A DNA stretch of 64,000 bases, taken from assembly GCA_016712345.1 (NCBI GenBank), contig JADJRH010000011.1, positions 1,550,001 to 1,614,000 on the forward strand. The letters are read 5' to 3'. Shown here piece after piece: positions 9,301-17,122 of the stretch. The position numbers and the translations under genes were made by a program. Source of the stretch: Polyangiaceae bacterium. GTDB lineage: Bacteria > Myxococcota_A > Polyangia > Polyangiales > Polyangiaceae. The notes under the pieces were generated by a model. The model did no database searches, had not been told where the DNA came from, and saw only the letters and a list, made by a program, of their open reading frames with translations. How positions within the stretch are numbered: the stretch's first letter is position 1; the number at the start of each line of letters is the position of its first letter.

Positions 9301-10151
9301 TGGTTGAATGGGGAGAAGACAGCTTTGGTGTCTTCTCCGCGTTCAAAGTGGGGAACGTGGTTCAGCGCCTTCGCTGGGTGCCCGCCGGCACTTTTTGGAT
9401 GGGCTCACCCAACACCGAAGTGGGTCGATTCAACGATGAACACCACCGTCAAGTCACCCTGACAACCGGCGTATGGATGGCCGACACCCCTTGCACCCAA
9501 GCTCTTTGGAACGCTGTGATGGGAAACAACCCAAGCCGATTCACCGATCCCGAGCGCCCCGTGGAGCAGGTGAGTTGGGAAGACGTGTACACATTTCTTG
9601 ACCAGCTGAATGCCTCTGTTTCAGGTTTGTCGGCCCGCCTTCCCTTGGAGGTAGAGTGGGAACGGGCCTGCCGCGCCGGCACTCTCACCGCCACGTGGGC
9701 CGGTGATTTGCAGCTCAAAGGCCGCAACAACGCCCCCGTGTTAGACTCCATCGCTTGGTACGCTGGAAACAGCGGTGAAGGGTTTGACCTTGATAGGGGT
9801 GAAGATTCAGGCGGGTGGAGAGAAAAACAATACCCCCACAAATACGCCGGCACGCGCAAAGTTGCCCTCAAAGCCCCCAACCCTTTGGGCCTCTTTGACA
9901 TGCTCGGCAACGTGCTTGAATGGTGCAGCGATGACGCGTTAGACCCTGTCGAAAACACCCGCACTTCACCCTCAGGTGACGCCTCCCGCGGCCCCGTTCT
10001 ACCCACCGATCGCGCCCGTCTTCGACCCCTCCGCGGCGGGTCATGGTTTTCCAACGCGCGCCTGGTCCGCGCCGCATGCCGCTACGCAGAAGACCTTTCG
10101 TTCCGCTCGCACTACGCAGGCTTTCGCATCGTCATCGACGCTCCTGGGTAG
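6393..10151 (+). CDS. vWA-like protein with two tandem FGE-sulfatase (C-type-lectin-fold) domains
   Basis: A 1,252-residue protein starting at GTG inside the stop of the MoxR gene. Residues about 185-310 (VHLWVDRSDRLLPFW, PVLALSDLG, LVPAPRW) look like a degenerate vWA fold with DRS in place of DxSxS. Two formylglycine-generating-enzyme-like domains follow at about 664-915 and 993-1249. Each has GRFMMGS or GTFWMGS, RLP(T/L)E(A/V)EWE, GLFD(V/M)LGNVLEWC and RGGSW...GFR. Neither has the catalytic Cys pair of true FGE, so they are probably recognition modules. The RGGSW...GFR segment is the part diversified by retroelements in related proteins, though no reverse transcriptase lies here. The domains are separated by a Pro/Gly/Ser-rich linker. 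It is probably the sensor or scaffold of the module. Confidence 0.75.
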   Translation: MNLTPPSTQGRGGATRVARSALGRADLVRLAASVPAEVLKRQAQHLGYTWEDDAPPQDDKPFEEPAQPLADEAPIIDDGVRLPVPLWRLDKMTFSDDSPPEPQKRSKAESVLTDVDLKSPGKSVFHLPKTPPLTPWSRLWPVVRAALQGTQPGKEPDIPALLRAWSRGEGVKRIPRMLRRVWAPNVHLWVDRSDRLLPFWSDQLEVCRRVAAAVGWGSVRVRYITPQQQTACIARRGDLLGGRRPPGETPVLALSDLGTYGSTVERAAWLRTAQRLEGQKTPIAALVPAPRWRIENHLANAWAARPWEQGKSAGTGKAKEGPDIRAERLLRLISPALVVQPGLLRALRFLLPAGQADVSTEADVWSHRDVHAADGTGLVLTPDAALRYREEFGKGVPAELQSRLARALGTWHRHLPAELLRVETLAWLGMADETAKPPGDVSDARAFAARWAATVRRAMEEGTAEAARDADEIKRLGRAVLGAMPAHTFQVEPTLGEVWAAAFEGVSGVRVPQGVNPAATYSKLGKPAAPQWWAVRQVGDELVIGPSPDVWGEPKKWKGPPGPLADIPKSAWPSHDIRPGSPVAWLLVGKRQMYITWGTDGQERKEVLRPGLRLPLRDGKRVVLRTDLSTVTLGAWEREPWATAVGRDRFGIWADAEVRGQVLRFRWVPPGRFMMGSPEREEGRYDREGPIHLVTWTEGRWFADTPVTQALWQHVTDNNPNEFVTPDRPVEQVSWNDTQRFMEGLNGLAPGLNVRLPTEAEWEHACRAGTSTATWLGDLTFLGENNAPLLDSIAWYSGNCGADFDLEDGYDTSGWARKRFSLQHGGTRRVRLKQPNPLGLFDVLGNVLEWCQDAWDGPYPSNLPVTDPEPSHTGSLRVLRGGSWGSNARDVRAAYRYAYDPALADSNVGFRLVRGPRPGPAEPANPAEPLSRPRSGASTAEGAGISARHEPKSPGTGMHPLRQGRAAPWMVEWGEDSFGVFSAFKVGNVVQRLRWVPAGTFWMGSPNTEVGRFNDEHHRQVTLTTGVWMADTPCTQALWNAVMGNNPSRFTDPERPVEQVSWEDVYTFLDQLNASVSGLSARLPLEVEWERACRAGTLTATWAGDLQLKGRNNAPVLDSIAWYAGNSGEGFDLDRGEDSGGWREKQYPHKYAGTRKVALKAPNPLGLFDMLGNVLEWCSDDALDPVENTRTSPSGDASRGPVLPTDRARLRPLRGGSWFSNARLVRAACRYAEDLSFRSHYAGFRIVIDAPG

Positions 10152-10161
10152 GCCATCGCGC

Positions 10162-10186
10162 GCTGAAACGCCACGCAACGACCTGA
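10162..10186 (+). repeat. 25-bp interspersed repeat, copy A
   Basis: These 25 bases, beginning GCTGAAACGCCACGC, are repeated without mismatch at 29177-29201. The copy here contains the right inverted-repeat arm and runs into the right direct repeat of the conflict module. So the module boundary uses a sequence that also exists elsewhere in the genome. Confidence 0.7.
10169..10183 (-). repeat. Inner inverted repeat, right arm
   Basis: CGCCACGCAACGACC is the reverse complement of 2143-2157 at 14 of 15 positions and lies just inside the right direct repeat, 18 bp after the stop of the FGE-domain gene. Confidence 0.6.
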
Positions 10187-10206
10187 AATGCCCTGCCACC
10201 TGACAC
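10181..10206 (+). repeat. Right 26-bp direct repeat bounding the conflict module
   Basis: Matches 2117-2142 in the same orientation at 25 of 26 bases. It sits 30 bp beyond the stop codon of the last module gene. Confidence 0.7.
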
Positions 10207-10217
10207 ATCGTAATCAG

Positions 10218-10246
10218 CACCGGGAGAACACGGAGTTCTCCTGGTG
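10218..10246 (+). terminator. Strong hairpin after the conflict module
   Basis: CACCGGGAGAAC pairs with GTTCTCCTGGTG (one G-T pair) around a five-base loop, giving a 12-bp stem. It lacks a T-tract, so it may be a terminator of unusual type or part of a repeat. Part of it (ACACGGAGTTC) recurs near 62833 and in related form at 63149-63174. No gene is supported between it and 10464. Confidence 0.4.
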
Positions 10247-10463
10247 AAGAGACGTCACAGGCATCCAGGCGCTTCAGGTCTTGGTGGAGCACGATTTTGA
10301 CGCGCGAACCCACGGCACCGAACCGAACGCCCGCGCGTAGCACGGCAACAACGTCTCTGGATCGGGAAAACCAGGCCGCGCAAAGCGAGCCGTCCAAGTG
10401 CCTTGCTTGACGAATGCGATCTCCGCGGCCGTTGGGATCGGCCGGGGGATCTGGAGGTTTGAC

Positions 10464-12017
10464 ATGACAAACGTTGGAAGGACGGCCGGCGCCGTCCTGC
10501 GGTTTTTAGCCTTTCTTTCGGCTTTTGTTCCACTCCTTTGGGTAGGTCGCGCTAAGGCGCAGACAACCACATCGGGCGATCAACCACCGTTCGTCTACCC
10601 GTTTCCGGGGGTGATACAGCCCGTTGATTTGCCGCCGATCCCGGCGGATTTCCCTCCCACGTGGCTGGGGCCGGCTCCTTCAGGTCCAGGCGCGGTGGGT
10701 CCGGGCGAGATCCCGCACCTGTTACAACTACCCAACGGACAATGGGTATCCACGGTGGCTGTACAAGATGTGATTGGAAACACCATGGTTGCCGGTGCTC
10801 CCACCGGGCCGAATGACAACCCCGGTTCCGTGCCTGTAGAGGACGGCGTTTGGCCTCGTTTTCCGCGCAACGGCACGCATGTAGAGCTTCAACAGCTTCT
10901 CCAAAACCTGAATACTACCACCGGCGGTCCCGCGCTCAACACCGGCACATGGGCAGGCGGCGGGATTGTCAACGTCAATGGAACCTACTACGTTGTTCCC
11001 TATTCAGGCGGCGTTCCGGGCACACCGGCAAGCAACCTTGCCATGGCGCAGGCGCTCGCTCAACAGCTCGGCGCGCCCGTTGTGTTTTTTGAAAACCTGA
11101 CACCCGTGGCCGGTTCCAACAACTATGCCCAGACAATCGCCGGCCTGTCGTCTCAGCAAATTCAACAAAACTGCGTGATCGTAGAGCCCAATGGTACCAC
11201 GCGGCCCATTCTACCCGGCGAGACCTTACCCAGCGTCACCCCACCGCCCGGCAACCCTCCCACCTGGGGCAACACACCGGTGTTTGTCGGTGGAACCATG
11301 GTTGCGACGGCGCTCGCTTATGAACTGGGCGGACCGTATTGGGCAGGTGCCACAGCCACCGTCGGGGGTGCTGCGCAAGGGTATTATTATACCGGCGGGT
11401 GGAGCGGCGCCGCGTCGGGAGGTATTGTTTCAGGTGCCGGATTTGTAGGTGGATTGGCCGGTTCTTACCTGGCCGTGCAAGGCGCGCAGGCAGCGGGTGT
11501 GACCGACCCAACAGCGCTCTACTGGATTGGTCAAGGCGGAGGCGTGGGCGGTGGAGCGCTCGCTTCAGGTGGGGCCGCGGCGGGTCTGACATACCTGGGT
11601 GTTCCGGTTGTGGCAGGTGCTACAGCGGGCACCGCGTTTCTAACCGTCACCGGCGTTGGACTCGCGGCCGGCGCCACCGCTGTGGTGGGCTACCATGCCG
11701 GTACTTGGGCGGCTCAATACACAACCGTGCCGCTCACAGAGGCCATTCTCGACGCTTATTACGCCAAAGACAATGCCGTCATGGCAACCGGGTTTACCGC
11801 CACCAACGGAGGCCAATGCACTTGTCAACGTCAGACATGCACATGGGGCTTGTTTGTCGACAGCTGCTCGCCGCATCCAAACGGCCCGCGCACCCTTCGC
11901 GTTCCCGACGCTGCCACCTGTAATTGGGAGCAAGGCCAACGGTTTGGACAACCCGACGGCTCGTATATCAAATACACCACCTGTTCGTTCGTTGCCGGCG
12001 CGCCCCAAGGCGGGTAA
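10464..12017 (+). CDS. Exported glycine-rich hypothetical protein
   Basis: ATG 10464 is preceded by TGGAGGT at 10452-10458, a good ribosome binding site, and gives 517 residues. The N-terminus has a Sec signal peptide (VLRFLAFLSAFVPLLWV, ending AKAQ). A Pro/Gly-rich region follows. Residues about 270-440 are a long run of Gly/Ala-rich hydrophobic segments (YYYTGGWSGAASGG, ASGGAAAGLTYLGVPVVAG) that could form membrane-inserted or colicin-like hairpins. The last 75 residues carry several cysteines (CTCQRQTC, DSCSP), fitting a disulfide-stabilised extracytoplasmic end. I recognise no family. It stands alone between the conflict module and the Septu-like pair. Confidence 0.6.
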   Translation: MTNVGRTAGAVLRFLAFLSAFVPLLWVGRAKAQTTTSGDQPPFVYPFPGVIQPVDLPPIPADFPPTWLGPAPSGPGAVGPGEIPHLLQLPNGQWVSTVAVQDVIGNTMVAGAPTGPNDNPGSVPVEDGVWPRFPRNGTHVELQQLLQNLNTTTGGPALNTGTWAGGGIVNVNGTYYVVPYSGGVPGTPASNLAMAQALAQQLGAPVVFFENLTPVAGSNNYAQTIAGLSSQQIQQNCVIVEPNGTTRPILPGETLPSVTPPPGNPPTWGNTPVFVGGTMVATALAYELGGPYWAGATATVGGAAQGYYYTGGWSGAASGGIVSGAGFVGGLAGSYLAVQGAQAAGVTDPTALYWIGQGGGVGGGALASGGAAAGLTYLGVPVVAGATAGTAFLTVTGVGLAAGATAVVGYHAGTWAAQYTTVPLTEAILDAYYAKDNAVMATGFTATNGGQCTCQRQTCTWGLFVDSCSPHPNGPRTLRVPDAATCNWEQGQRFGQPDGSYIKYTTCSFVAGAPQGG

Positions 12018-12234
12018 ACCCAACCCGGACAACCTGCTCGGCACAATGTACCTTGGCGCAGGCGCGACATGGACGGGCGTGCGCTTGACGGCGCACCTGT
12101 GGCTTGAGCACGCGTCTGAGGGCTCGTTCACGCGCGGGAAGGAACCGCCGCACTGGATTTGGAACCGCAGCCTGGCAGTCGATCTGCTCTTCGTTGGACC
12201 CGTCACTTCGCATTCGTGCTAGGGTCGCGACGCA

Positions 12235-13698
12235 ATGGCTGCCAAGTCCAATCGTCCCGTCACAAAACCTCGCCGTTCCTCGGGCAACGAGCCTCCGGCG
12301 CAGCGCGTTGTGCCAACGTCGCGTCGTTCCAACTTGTCCGACGCCTCCGAGTGGAACCGTCCCGGCCTGCCCTCGCCTCTACCCGCTCGGCATTTCGCGG
12401 CCGGCTCGTCCTTCACCCTCCCCGAAAAACCGGTTGGGCTTTCGCAAATCCGCATTCAACGCGTGCGCGGTCTGACCAATCTGACAATGCCCGCTGCGGC
12501 ACCCGCACACTCTTCTGAAAAAGGCCAGTGGGTAGTGTTGCTCGGTCCCAACGGGTCGGGGAAAACAACTATTTTACGTTCGATAGCGCTCGCCCTTCGC
12601 GATCTGGCCAACCCCAAGATCTGGCCCACCGGAACGTTTGCAACTCCATGGCGGTCCAACGGCATTGCGCCGTCGGACAAAACGTCCATTCAGGTGATCA
12701 CCTCGGACGGTCGGGCCTTTGTTGCGTCGATTTCCAAAAATGGTTCGGAGCAGTTTGACCGCACGCCGCGGCGGGCGCCAACTCCTTTTCCCATTTTCGC
12801 CTACGGTTGCAGACGCGGTTCAGCTCTGGGAGGTGCACCGCAAAAGGTCAATATCGGAGAGGACGACGGTCCCGAAGTGGCCACACTTTTCAACGAAGCT
12901 GCTCCGCTTGTTCACGCTGAAACGTGGCTCAAAGAGTGGCATGGTGACGCGCTTGAAAAACCTGACACGTCGGGGCCCATCTACCGCGCTGTGTTGGTAG
13001 CGCTTCAAGAGTTGTTGGGTGTCGACCAAATTGTGGTGCGCGACAGACAAGTATGGGTATCGGGAGAAACCACGGGAAAAGATGTTCCGTTCGCAGGCTT
13101 GAGCGATGGTTACCTGACGACGGCAGGTTGGTTTCTAGACTTGATCGCGCGCTGGATTGAACTTGCGTACAAGGAAAAAAAACTCCAGGATGGTCCCATT
13201 CTTGGGCGCATGACCGGGCTTGTTCTCCTCGACGAGATCGATCTTCACCTCCACCCCCAATGGCAGGTGAACATCATCCCCAAAGTGCGAGAGTTGCTAC
13301 CGCGCATGTCGTTTGTGGTAACTACCCACAACCCGCTCACGCTCGTTGGCGCCTCCCCTGAAGAAATATGGGTGCTTTCAAGGGAGGACGGCCGTATCAC
13401 GGTGGAGCAGGGAACAGAAGCGCCAATGCTTCTCACCGGTGGTCAGATCTACAATCGGTATTTTGGAATCAAGAGTATCTACCCAAGTGACATCGGCGAT
13501 GCTCTTCGCCGGTACGGTTTTCTATCAGGAGATCCGCTTCGCACCGATGCCGAGCAAGCGGAGATGGAAGGGCTTCGAGCCAAGCTTCGCGAAAAGGGGA
13601 TCGAACCGGGGTGGGAAGAAGTGCCGCGGAAAATGTCTGACGTTGCCGGCAAGCGAAAGGTGCCCGCAAAAGCCGGTCGAAAGGCGCGCGAACAATGA
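12235..13698 (+). CDS. Septu-like AAA ATPase (PtuA-type)
   Basis: A 487-residue SMC/RecF-like ATPase with Walker A GPNGSGKTT near residues 104-112 and Walker B LVLLDEIDLHLHPQW near 328-342, followed by the sensor-like FVVTTHNPL. The N-terminal 75 residues are a basic, Ser/Pro-rich, probably disordered extension that ordinary PtuA proteins lack. The next gene, an HNH nuclease, overlaps by 4 bp (ATGA). That two-gene layout is the Septu anti-phage system, in which the ATPase holds and controls the PtuB nuclease. No retron reverse transcriptase is nearby, so a free-standing Septu is more likely than a retron Ec78-type system. A generic ATPase/HNH pair of another class remains possible. Confidence 0.65.
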   Translation: MAAKSNRPVTKPRRSSGNEPPAQRVVPTSRRSNLSDASEWNRPGLPSPLPARHFAAGSSFTLPEKPVGLSQIRIQRVRGLTNLTMPAAAPAHSSEKGQWVVLLGPNGSGKTTILRSIALALRDLANPKIWPTGTFATPWRSNGIAPSDKTSIQVITSDGRAFVASISKNGSEQFDRTPRRAPTPFPIFAYGCRRGSALGGAPQKVNIGEDDGPEVATLFNEAAPLVHAETWLKEWHGDALEKPDTSGPIYRAVLVALQELLGVDQIVVRDRQVWVSGETTGKDVPFAGLSDGYLTTAGWFLDLIARWIELAYKEKKLQDGPILGRMTGLVLLDEIDLHLHPQWQVNIIPKVRELLPRMSFVVTTHNPLTLVGASPEEIWVLSREDGRITVEQGTEAPMLLTGGQIYNRYFGIKSIYPSDIGDALRRYGFLSGDPLRTDAEQAEMEGLRAKLREKGIEPGWEEVPRKMSDVAGKRKVPAKAGRKAREQ

Positions 13699-14606
13699 TC
13701 TTGGTACGCCGCCCGCCGGAACCCGACGAACTTCGAAAAGTGCGCGTGAGCAAACTACCAGGGCTCGCGCGCATCGCGAAAACAAGGCCCATTGAATCGA
13801 AAGAGATTACCGGGTACCGCAACCCCATTGTGGCGGCGTCACTTTGGCGAGGTCACGAGCGGAAGTGTTGTTATTGCGAAGCGCAGGTTGCGCAGGGCTA
13901 CAACGACGTCGAGCATTATCGGCCCAAAGCCGCTACTGATCGAAGGCCCGGTAGCAACGATACCCACGGCTATTGGTGGCTCGCCTTCACTTGGAAAAAC
14001 CTACTTTTCGCCTGCCCCGAGTGCAATCGATCCAAAAAAAGGGACCGGTTTCCCCTCGCCGTTGGAAGCCTCGCCCTCCAACCCCAAAAACAGCCCCCCG
14101 GCAGTGAACAACCGCTTTTGATCGACCCAGCAGAAGAGAGTGCAGTCCCGCATATTGAGTTTGTGTTCAACACTTTTCAACTCAAACTCGGACCTACTCA
14201 GTCCATGCCCACAGGCTGGGAAAAGCGAAAACACTGGTGGCCTCGCGCGAGAAACGGCAGCTTGCGAGGCGATTGGACCATTCGAGTCTGCGGTTTGGAC
14301 CGTTCGGAGCTTTGCGAATTGTACGACTGCCACGTGAACCAAAACGTCCGCAGCATAGCCAACAGTATAACAGAGTGGCTCAAGAACGGCGACGACGTTC
14401 AACTGGCACGCGAACATGAGCGCGCTTTGGGTTTGCTTGGCCCTCAGCGACCGTACGTGGGCCTATCTTACGATGCGCTTTGCGCGCTGGTAGATACGCA
14501 GGAGTTGGTTCGGCGAGGTTTTGAATGGCCAACTCCCGCTCAAGTGGGTCTACCCATCCACAAAACTCCATCAAGAGCCGCCAAAACAAGGCGACTCGCC
14601 CGCTGA
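13695..14606 (+). CDS. HNH endonuclease, PtuB-like (Septu effector)
   Basis: A 303-residue HNH nuclease. The zinc/HNH core reads CCYCEAQ near residue 58, then VEHYRPKA, then FACPECNRSKKRDR near 105-118. The spacing and the EHYRPKA motif are those of the PtuB/TIGR02646 family. It would cut nucleic acid when released or triggered by the upstream ATPase, to which it is translationally coupled (ATG inside the upstream stop). The C-terminal half (LCELYDCHVNQNVRS and later helices) is less conserved. The gene ends 20 bp before a convergent gene. Confidence 0.7.
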   Translation: MILVRRPPEPDELRKVRVSKLPGLARIAKTRPIESKEITGYRNPIVAASLWRGHERKCCYCEAQVAQGYNDVEHYRPKAATDRRPGSNDTHGYWWLAFTWKNLLFACPECNRSKKRDRFPLAVGSLALQPQKQPPGSEQPLLIDPAEESAVPHIEFVFNTFQLKLGPTQSMPTGWEKRKHWWPRARNGSLRGDWTIRVCGLDRSELCELYDCHVNQNVRSIANSITEWLKNGDDVQLAREHERALGLLGPQRPYVGLSYDALCALVDTQELVRRGFEWPTPAQVGLPIHKTPSRAAKTRRLAR

Positions 14607-14626
14607 AGGGTCAGTCAACTTCCACA

Positions 14627-15916
14627 TCAGCTCCCGCCTGTCGGAGCGCTTCCGCCACTCGTTCGTACGGCGCTCTTTTTTCGCTCCTCCACAGCCTCAA
14701 GCGCTTCCACAAGCGACTGCTCGTCGTTGGCACTCACCACCCCTTCCATCGCGATTCGAAGGTTGGGTAGAGCTACCGCTTTCGCCGCGATCCGCAGCCG
14801 ATCACGGTCGGCCTCGGTGGCGTTTTCTACCAATACCGCGGCTGCGCCGATGCGCGCGCTTGGGTCGGCCGCGGGATTTTCCAACACGCGCCACACTTGG
14901 TCAGGTTCAATGGGCGCGGTGCGATGATCGGCGTTGGCGCCCGCTGCGAGGCGGCGAATTTCAACAAGCCACTTGGATGCAGTGCGCCCGCGCCGAACCA
15001 GCAGCGACTCTTCTCGGCTCGCGTGATCGCCGCGTCCTTTTCGGGCCGTGTTGATCATGTCGGCAATTCCAAGCGAAAGGCCTCCGTCTCCCTCCGCATG
15101 GGTAGCCGTGGGTAGAACGACGGTTTCACCGGACTGGAGTTTGACGTGTACACCCATGCTCCCGGTTCGAAACGCCTCTGCCGATTCAATCTCCCCATGC
15201 GCGATGAATCGCCGTTTCCCCAGGCATGAGAGCCTCACCCCGTCGGCCGCCACCTCTACCCGGGAGCGGGCGAGCCGAACAAGCGCAAGATAGACAACTG
15301 TGCCAATGAGCGCCGCTGCCAATGGGTAGATGGATTGAGTGAACACCGCTGCTCCGAGTGAAGCAAACCCCACCACGGCCGTTAGAAAGAACAAAAATGC
15401 GCGCAGGCGTTGATAGAAAGTGGGTAGATGAAACGTGGCCACTCGATGGGTAGGATCGAGTTCAAGCGCTTCTGCAATGGCATGGCCCAGTTCTATCGTG
15501 TCAACTCCAAGCCGAATGGTTCGACCGCGCCGAAGTTGAAGCACCAGAAGTGGTTTGGCGCCCTTTTTGGGGGCGAGATAAACGTTTCTGATGTCAGCCA
15601 GTGTGCAGATCTCCGCGTGGTTGAAAAACAGGTGTTTCGAGCCGATCCACAATATGCCGGGTTCGACCTTTTGCTTTTGTGAAATGAGCAACGCCACGGC
15701 CAACAGCCCGACTATTTGAATGGCGAGCCAAACCCCGTGGGTGATGCTCCAGCCCCCGCCGGGAACCGGAATCATTCCAGTTTGGGCAAAGAAAAACCAG
15801 AAAAGAGCGGCGAGTCCCAGGCTTGTGTGGAACCTCCACTTTGGAACAAGCCGCGTGACAGCGACGCCTTCTTTTGTGAGTTGATCCCTCACGGTCAGAA
15901 TACGTACGCCGCACAC
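14627..15916 (-). CDS. Four-helix membrane protein with PH-like cytoplasmic segment (hypothetical)
   Basis: A 429-residue membrane protein. Hydrophobic segments lie at about residues 32-48, 64-82, 170-188 and 194-212. Between and after them are beta-rich stretches resembling bacterial PH-like domains (ILWIGSKHLFFNHAEI, VEVAADGVRLSCLGKRRF). The last 120 residues (AADPSARIGAAAVLVENATEADRDRL) are helical with HEAT-like spacing. No enzymatic motif is seen. The frame opens at GTG 15916; a second GTG at 15892 is an equally plausible start. It is convergent with the HNH gene. Confidence 0.6.
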   Translation of the reverse strand: MCGVRILTVRDQLTKEGVAVTRLVPKWRFHTSLGLAALFWFFFAQTGMIPVPGGGWSITHGVWLAIQIVGLLAVALLISQKQKVEPGILWIGSKHLFFNHAEICTLADIRNVYLAPKKGAKPLLVLQLRRGRTIRLGVDTIELGHAIAEALELDPTHRVATFHLPTFYQRLRAFLFFLTAVVGFASLGAAVFTQSIYPLAAALIGTVVYLALVRLARSRVEVAADGVRLSCLGKRRFIAHGEIESAEAFRTGSMGVHVKLQSGETVVLPTATHAEGDGGLSLGIADMINTARKGRGDHASREESLLVRRGRTASKWLVEIRRLAAGANADHRTAPIEPDQVWRVLENPAADPSARIGAAAVLVENATEADRDRLRIAAKAVALPNLRIAMEGVVSANDEQSLVEALEAVEERKKSAVRTSGGSAPTGGS

Positions 15917-15983
15917 GACGATTCGTCCACCCTTTTTTCGACTCGTGCGGAGCGTGGCTTCTCCGGTTTCAGTGGAGCTGTTC

Positions 15984-15999
15984 CTTCGCTCGCGTGAAC
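15984..15999 (-). repeat. Small hairpin repeat, GTTCAC-GCGA family, copy 2
   Basis: On the minus strand it reads GTTCACGCGAGCGAAG. It matches the first 14 bases of the copy at 199-214 and lies between two divergent genes. Confidence 0.4.
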
Positions 16000-16053
16000 G
16001 AATCGTTGCAAAGGGGCTTCTATCGCGGAACGAGTTCGTGGTACGCAGGGCCT

Positions 16054-16740
16054 ATGGCAAAAACGATCGTCATTTGTGGTCACGGTTCTGGCATCTCCGA
16101 CGCCGTTGCGCGAAAGTTTGGAAAAGAAGGATATTCGGTTGCGATCGTTGCTCGGCGCGCTGAACGCCTGACTGCGGCAGCCGCAGCGCTGACTGAATCT
16201 GGAATCAAGGCCAAAGCGTTTCCGTGCGACCTTGGCAATGCAGAGGCCGTTCAAACAATGATCCGCGGCGTTCGGTCGGCCCTCGGTCCGGTTTCCGTTG
16301 TGCATTGGAACGCGTACGGCGGCGGCGCGGGCGACCTGACAACCAGCAAACCCGACGAGCTTCGCGGCGCACTGAATGTGGCGGTTCATGGGATGATCGC
16401 CGCGGTACAAGAGGCGCTCCCAGACCTGAAAGCCCAAAAAGGCGCGCTGCTCGTCACCGGCGGCGGCTTGTGCATGTACGACGCGAACGTGGACGCAATG
16501 GCCGTTTCGTGGGGAGCCATGGGCTTGGCGGTCGCCAAAGCGGCGCAGCATAAAACCACGGGTCTCCTTCACCAACGGTTGGCAAAGGAAGGCGTCTACG
16601 TGGGTGAAGTGGTTGTCATGGGCGCCGTGAAAGGAACGGCATTTGACCGCGGCAATGCCACCATTGAAGCGTCGGGCATTGCAGACAAGTTCTGGGATCT
16701 CTACCAGGCGCGCACCGAAGCGTCGGTCAACTTCGCCTGA
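16054..16740 (+). CDS. Short-chain dehydrogenase/reductase-like protein, atypical active site
   Basis: ATG 16054 opens 228 residues with a Rossmann fold: IVICGHGSGISDAVARKFG is the nucleotide-binding loop, followed by a VARRAERL strand (Arg suggests NADPH) and a WNAYGGGAGDL strand replacing the usual NNAG. The catalytic Tyr-x-x-x-Lys is not evident: after LLVTGGG the helix reads AVSWGAMGLAVAKAA. It may be a reductase with altered chemistry or a binding-only homologue. An upstream in-frame start would add 20 residues with no family support. It is convergent with the next gene. Confidence 0.7.
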   Translation: MAKTIVICGHGSGISDAVARKFGKEGYSVAIVARRAERLTAAAAALTESGIKAKAFPCDLGNAEAVQTMIRGVRSALGPVSVVHWNAYGGGAGDLTTSKPDELRGALNVAVHGMIAAVQEALPDLKAQKGALLVTGGGLCMYDANVDAMAVSWGAMGLAVAKAAQHKTTGLLHQRLAKEGVYVGEVVVMGAVKGTAFDRGNATIEASGIADKFWDLYQARTEASVNFA

Positions 16741-16756
16741 CACGGCTGTTGACCCA

Positions 16757-17122
16757 TTAAAGCCCCTTTACGCCGGCTTTTTTAAGCCTTTCTACATCAT
16801 CGGCCGACAGCGCCGCCGGCACGGGTTTTCCACTCGACACGTCGCACCGCGAACCAAGTTTGGGCCGAACAATCTTGGGCCAGGTAACCTCCCCATCGAT
16901 CCCTACCCAAAAGTCGTCGCGCCCCGGAAGTGCCAAGCGATGGCTTTGTTTGTTTCCAAACTCATCGACCCGCACTTTGAGTTTTGTCAGGTCTTGATCG
17001 GAGAGTGGCAACACGTGCAGGTAGATCTTTTCACTCCCCGGATTGTCACCCACAACGCCCTGGCTCTCGCGCCCGTTGTGATCCACCGAAAAATCGTACG
17101 ATTCGCACACGTAATAGGCCAT
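16757..17122 (-). CDS. Hypothetical small soluble protein
   Basis: A 121-residue protein with no signal peptide or membrane segment. The opening MAYYVCESYDFSVDHNG and the central KIYLHVLPLSD suggest a beta-rich fold. The C-terminal end (LSADDVERLKKAGVKGL) is a short amphipathic helix. I recognise no family. The ATG at 17122 overlaps an in-frame plus-strand ATG at 17121, but only this strand gives a protein-like composition. Confidence 0.5.
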   Translation of the reverse strand: MAYYVCESYDFSVDHNGRESQGVVGDNPGSEKIYLHVLPLSDQDLTKLKVRVDEFGNKQSHRLALPGRDDFWVGIDGEVTWPKIVRPKLGSRCDVSSGKPVPAALSADDVERLKKAGVKGL

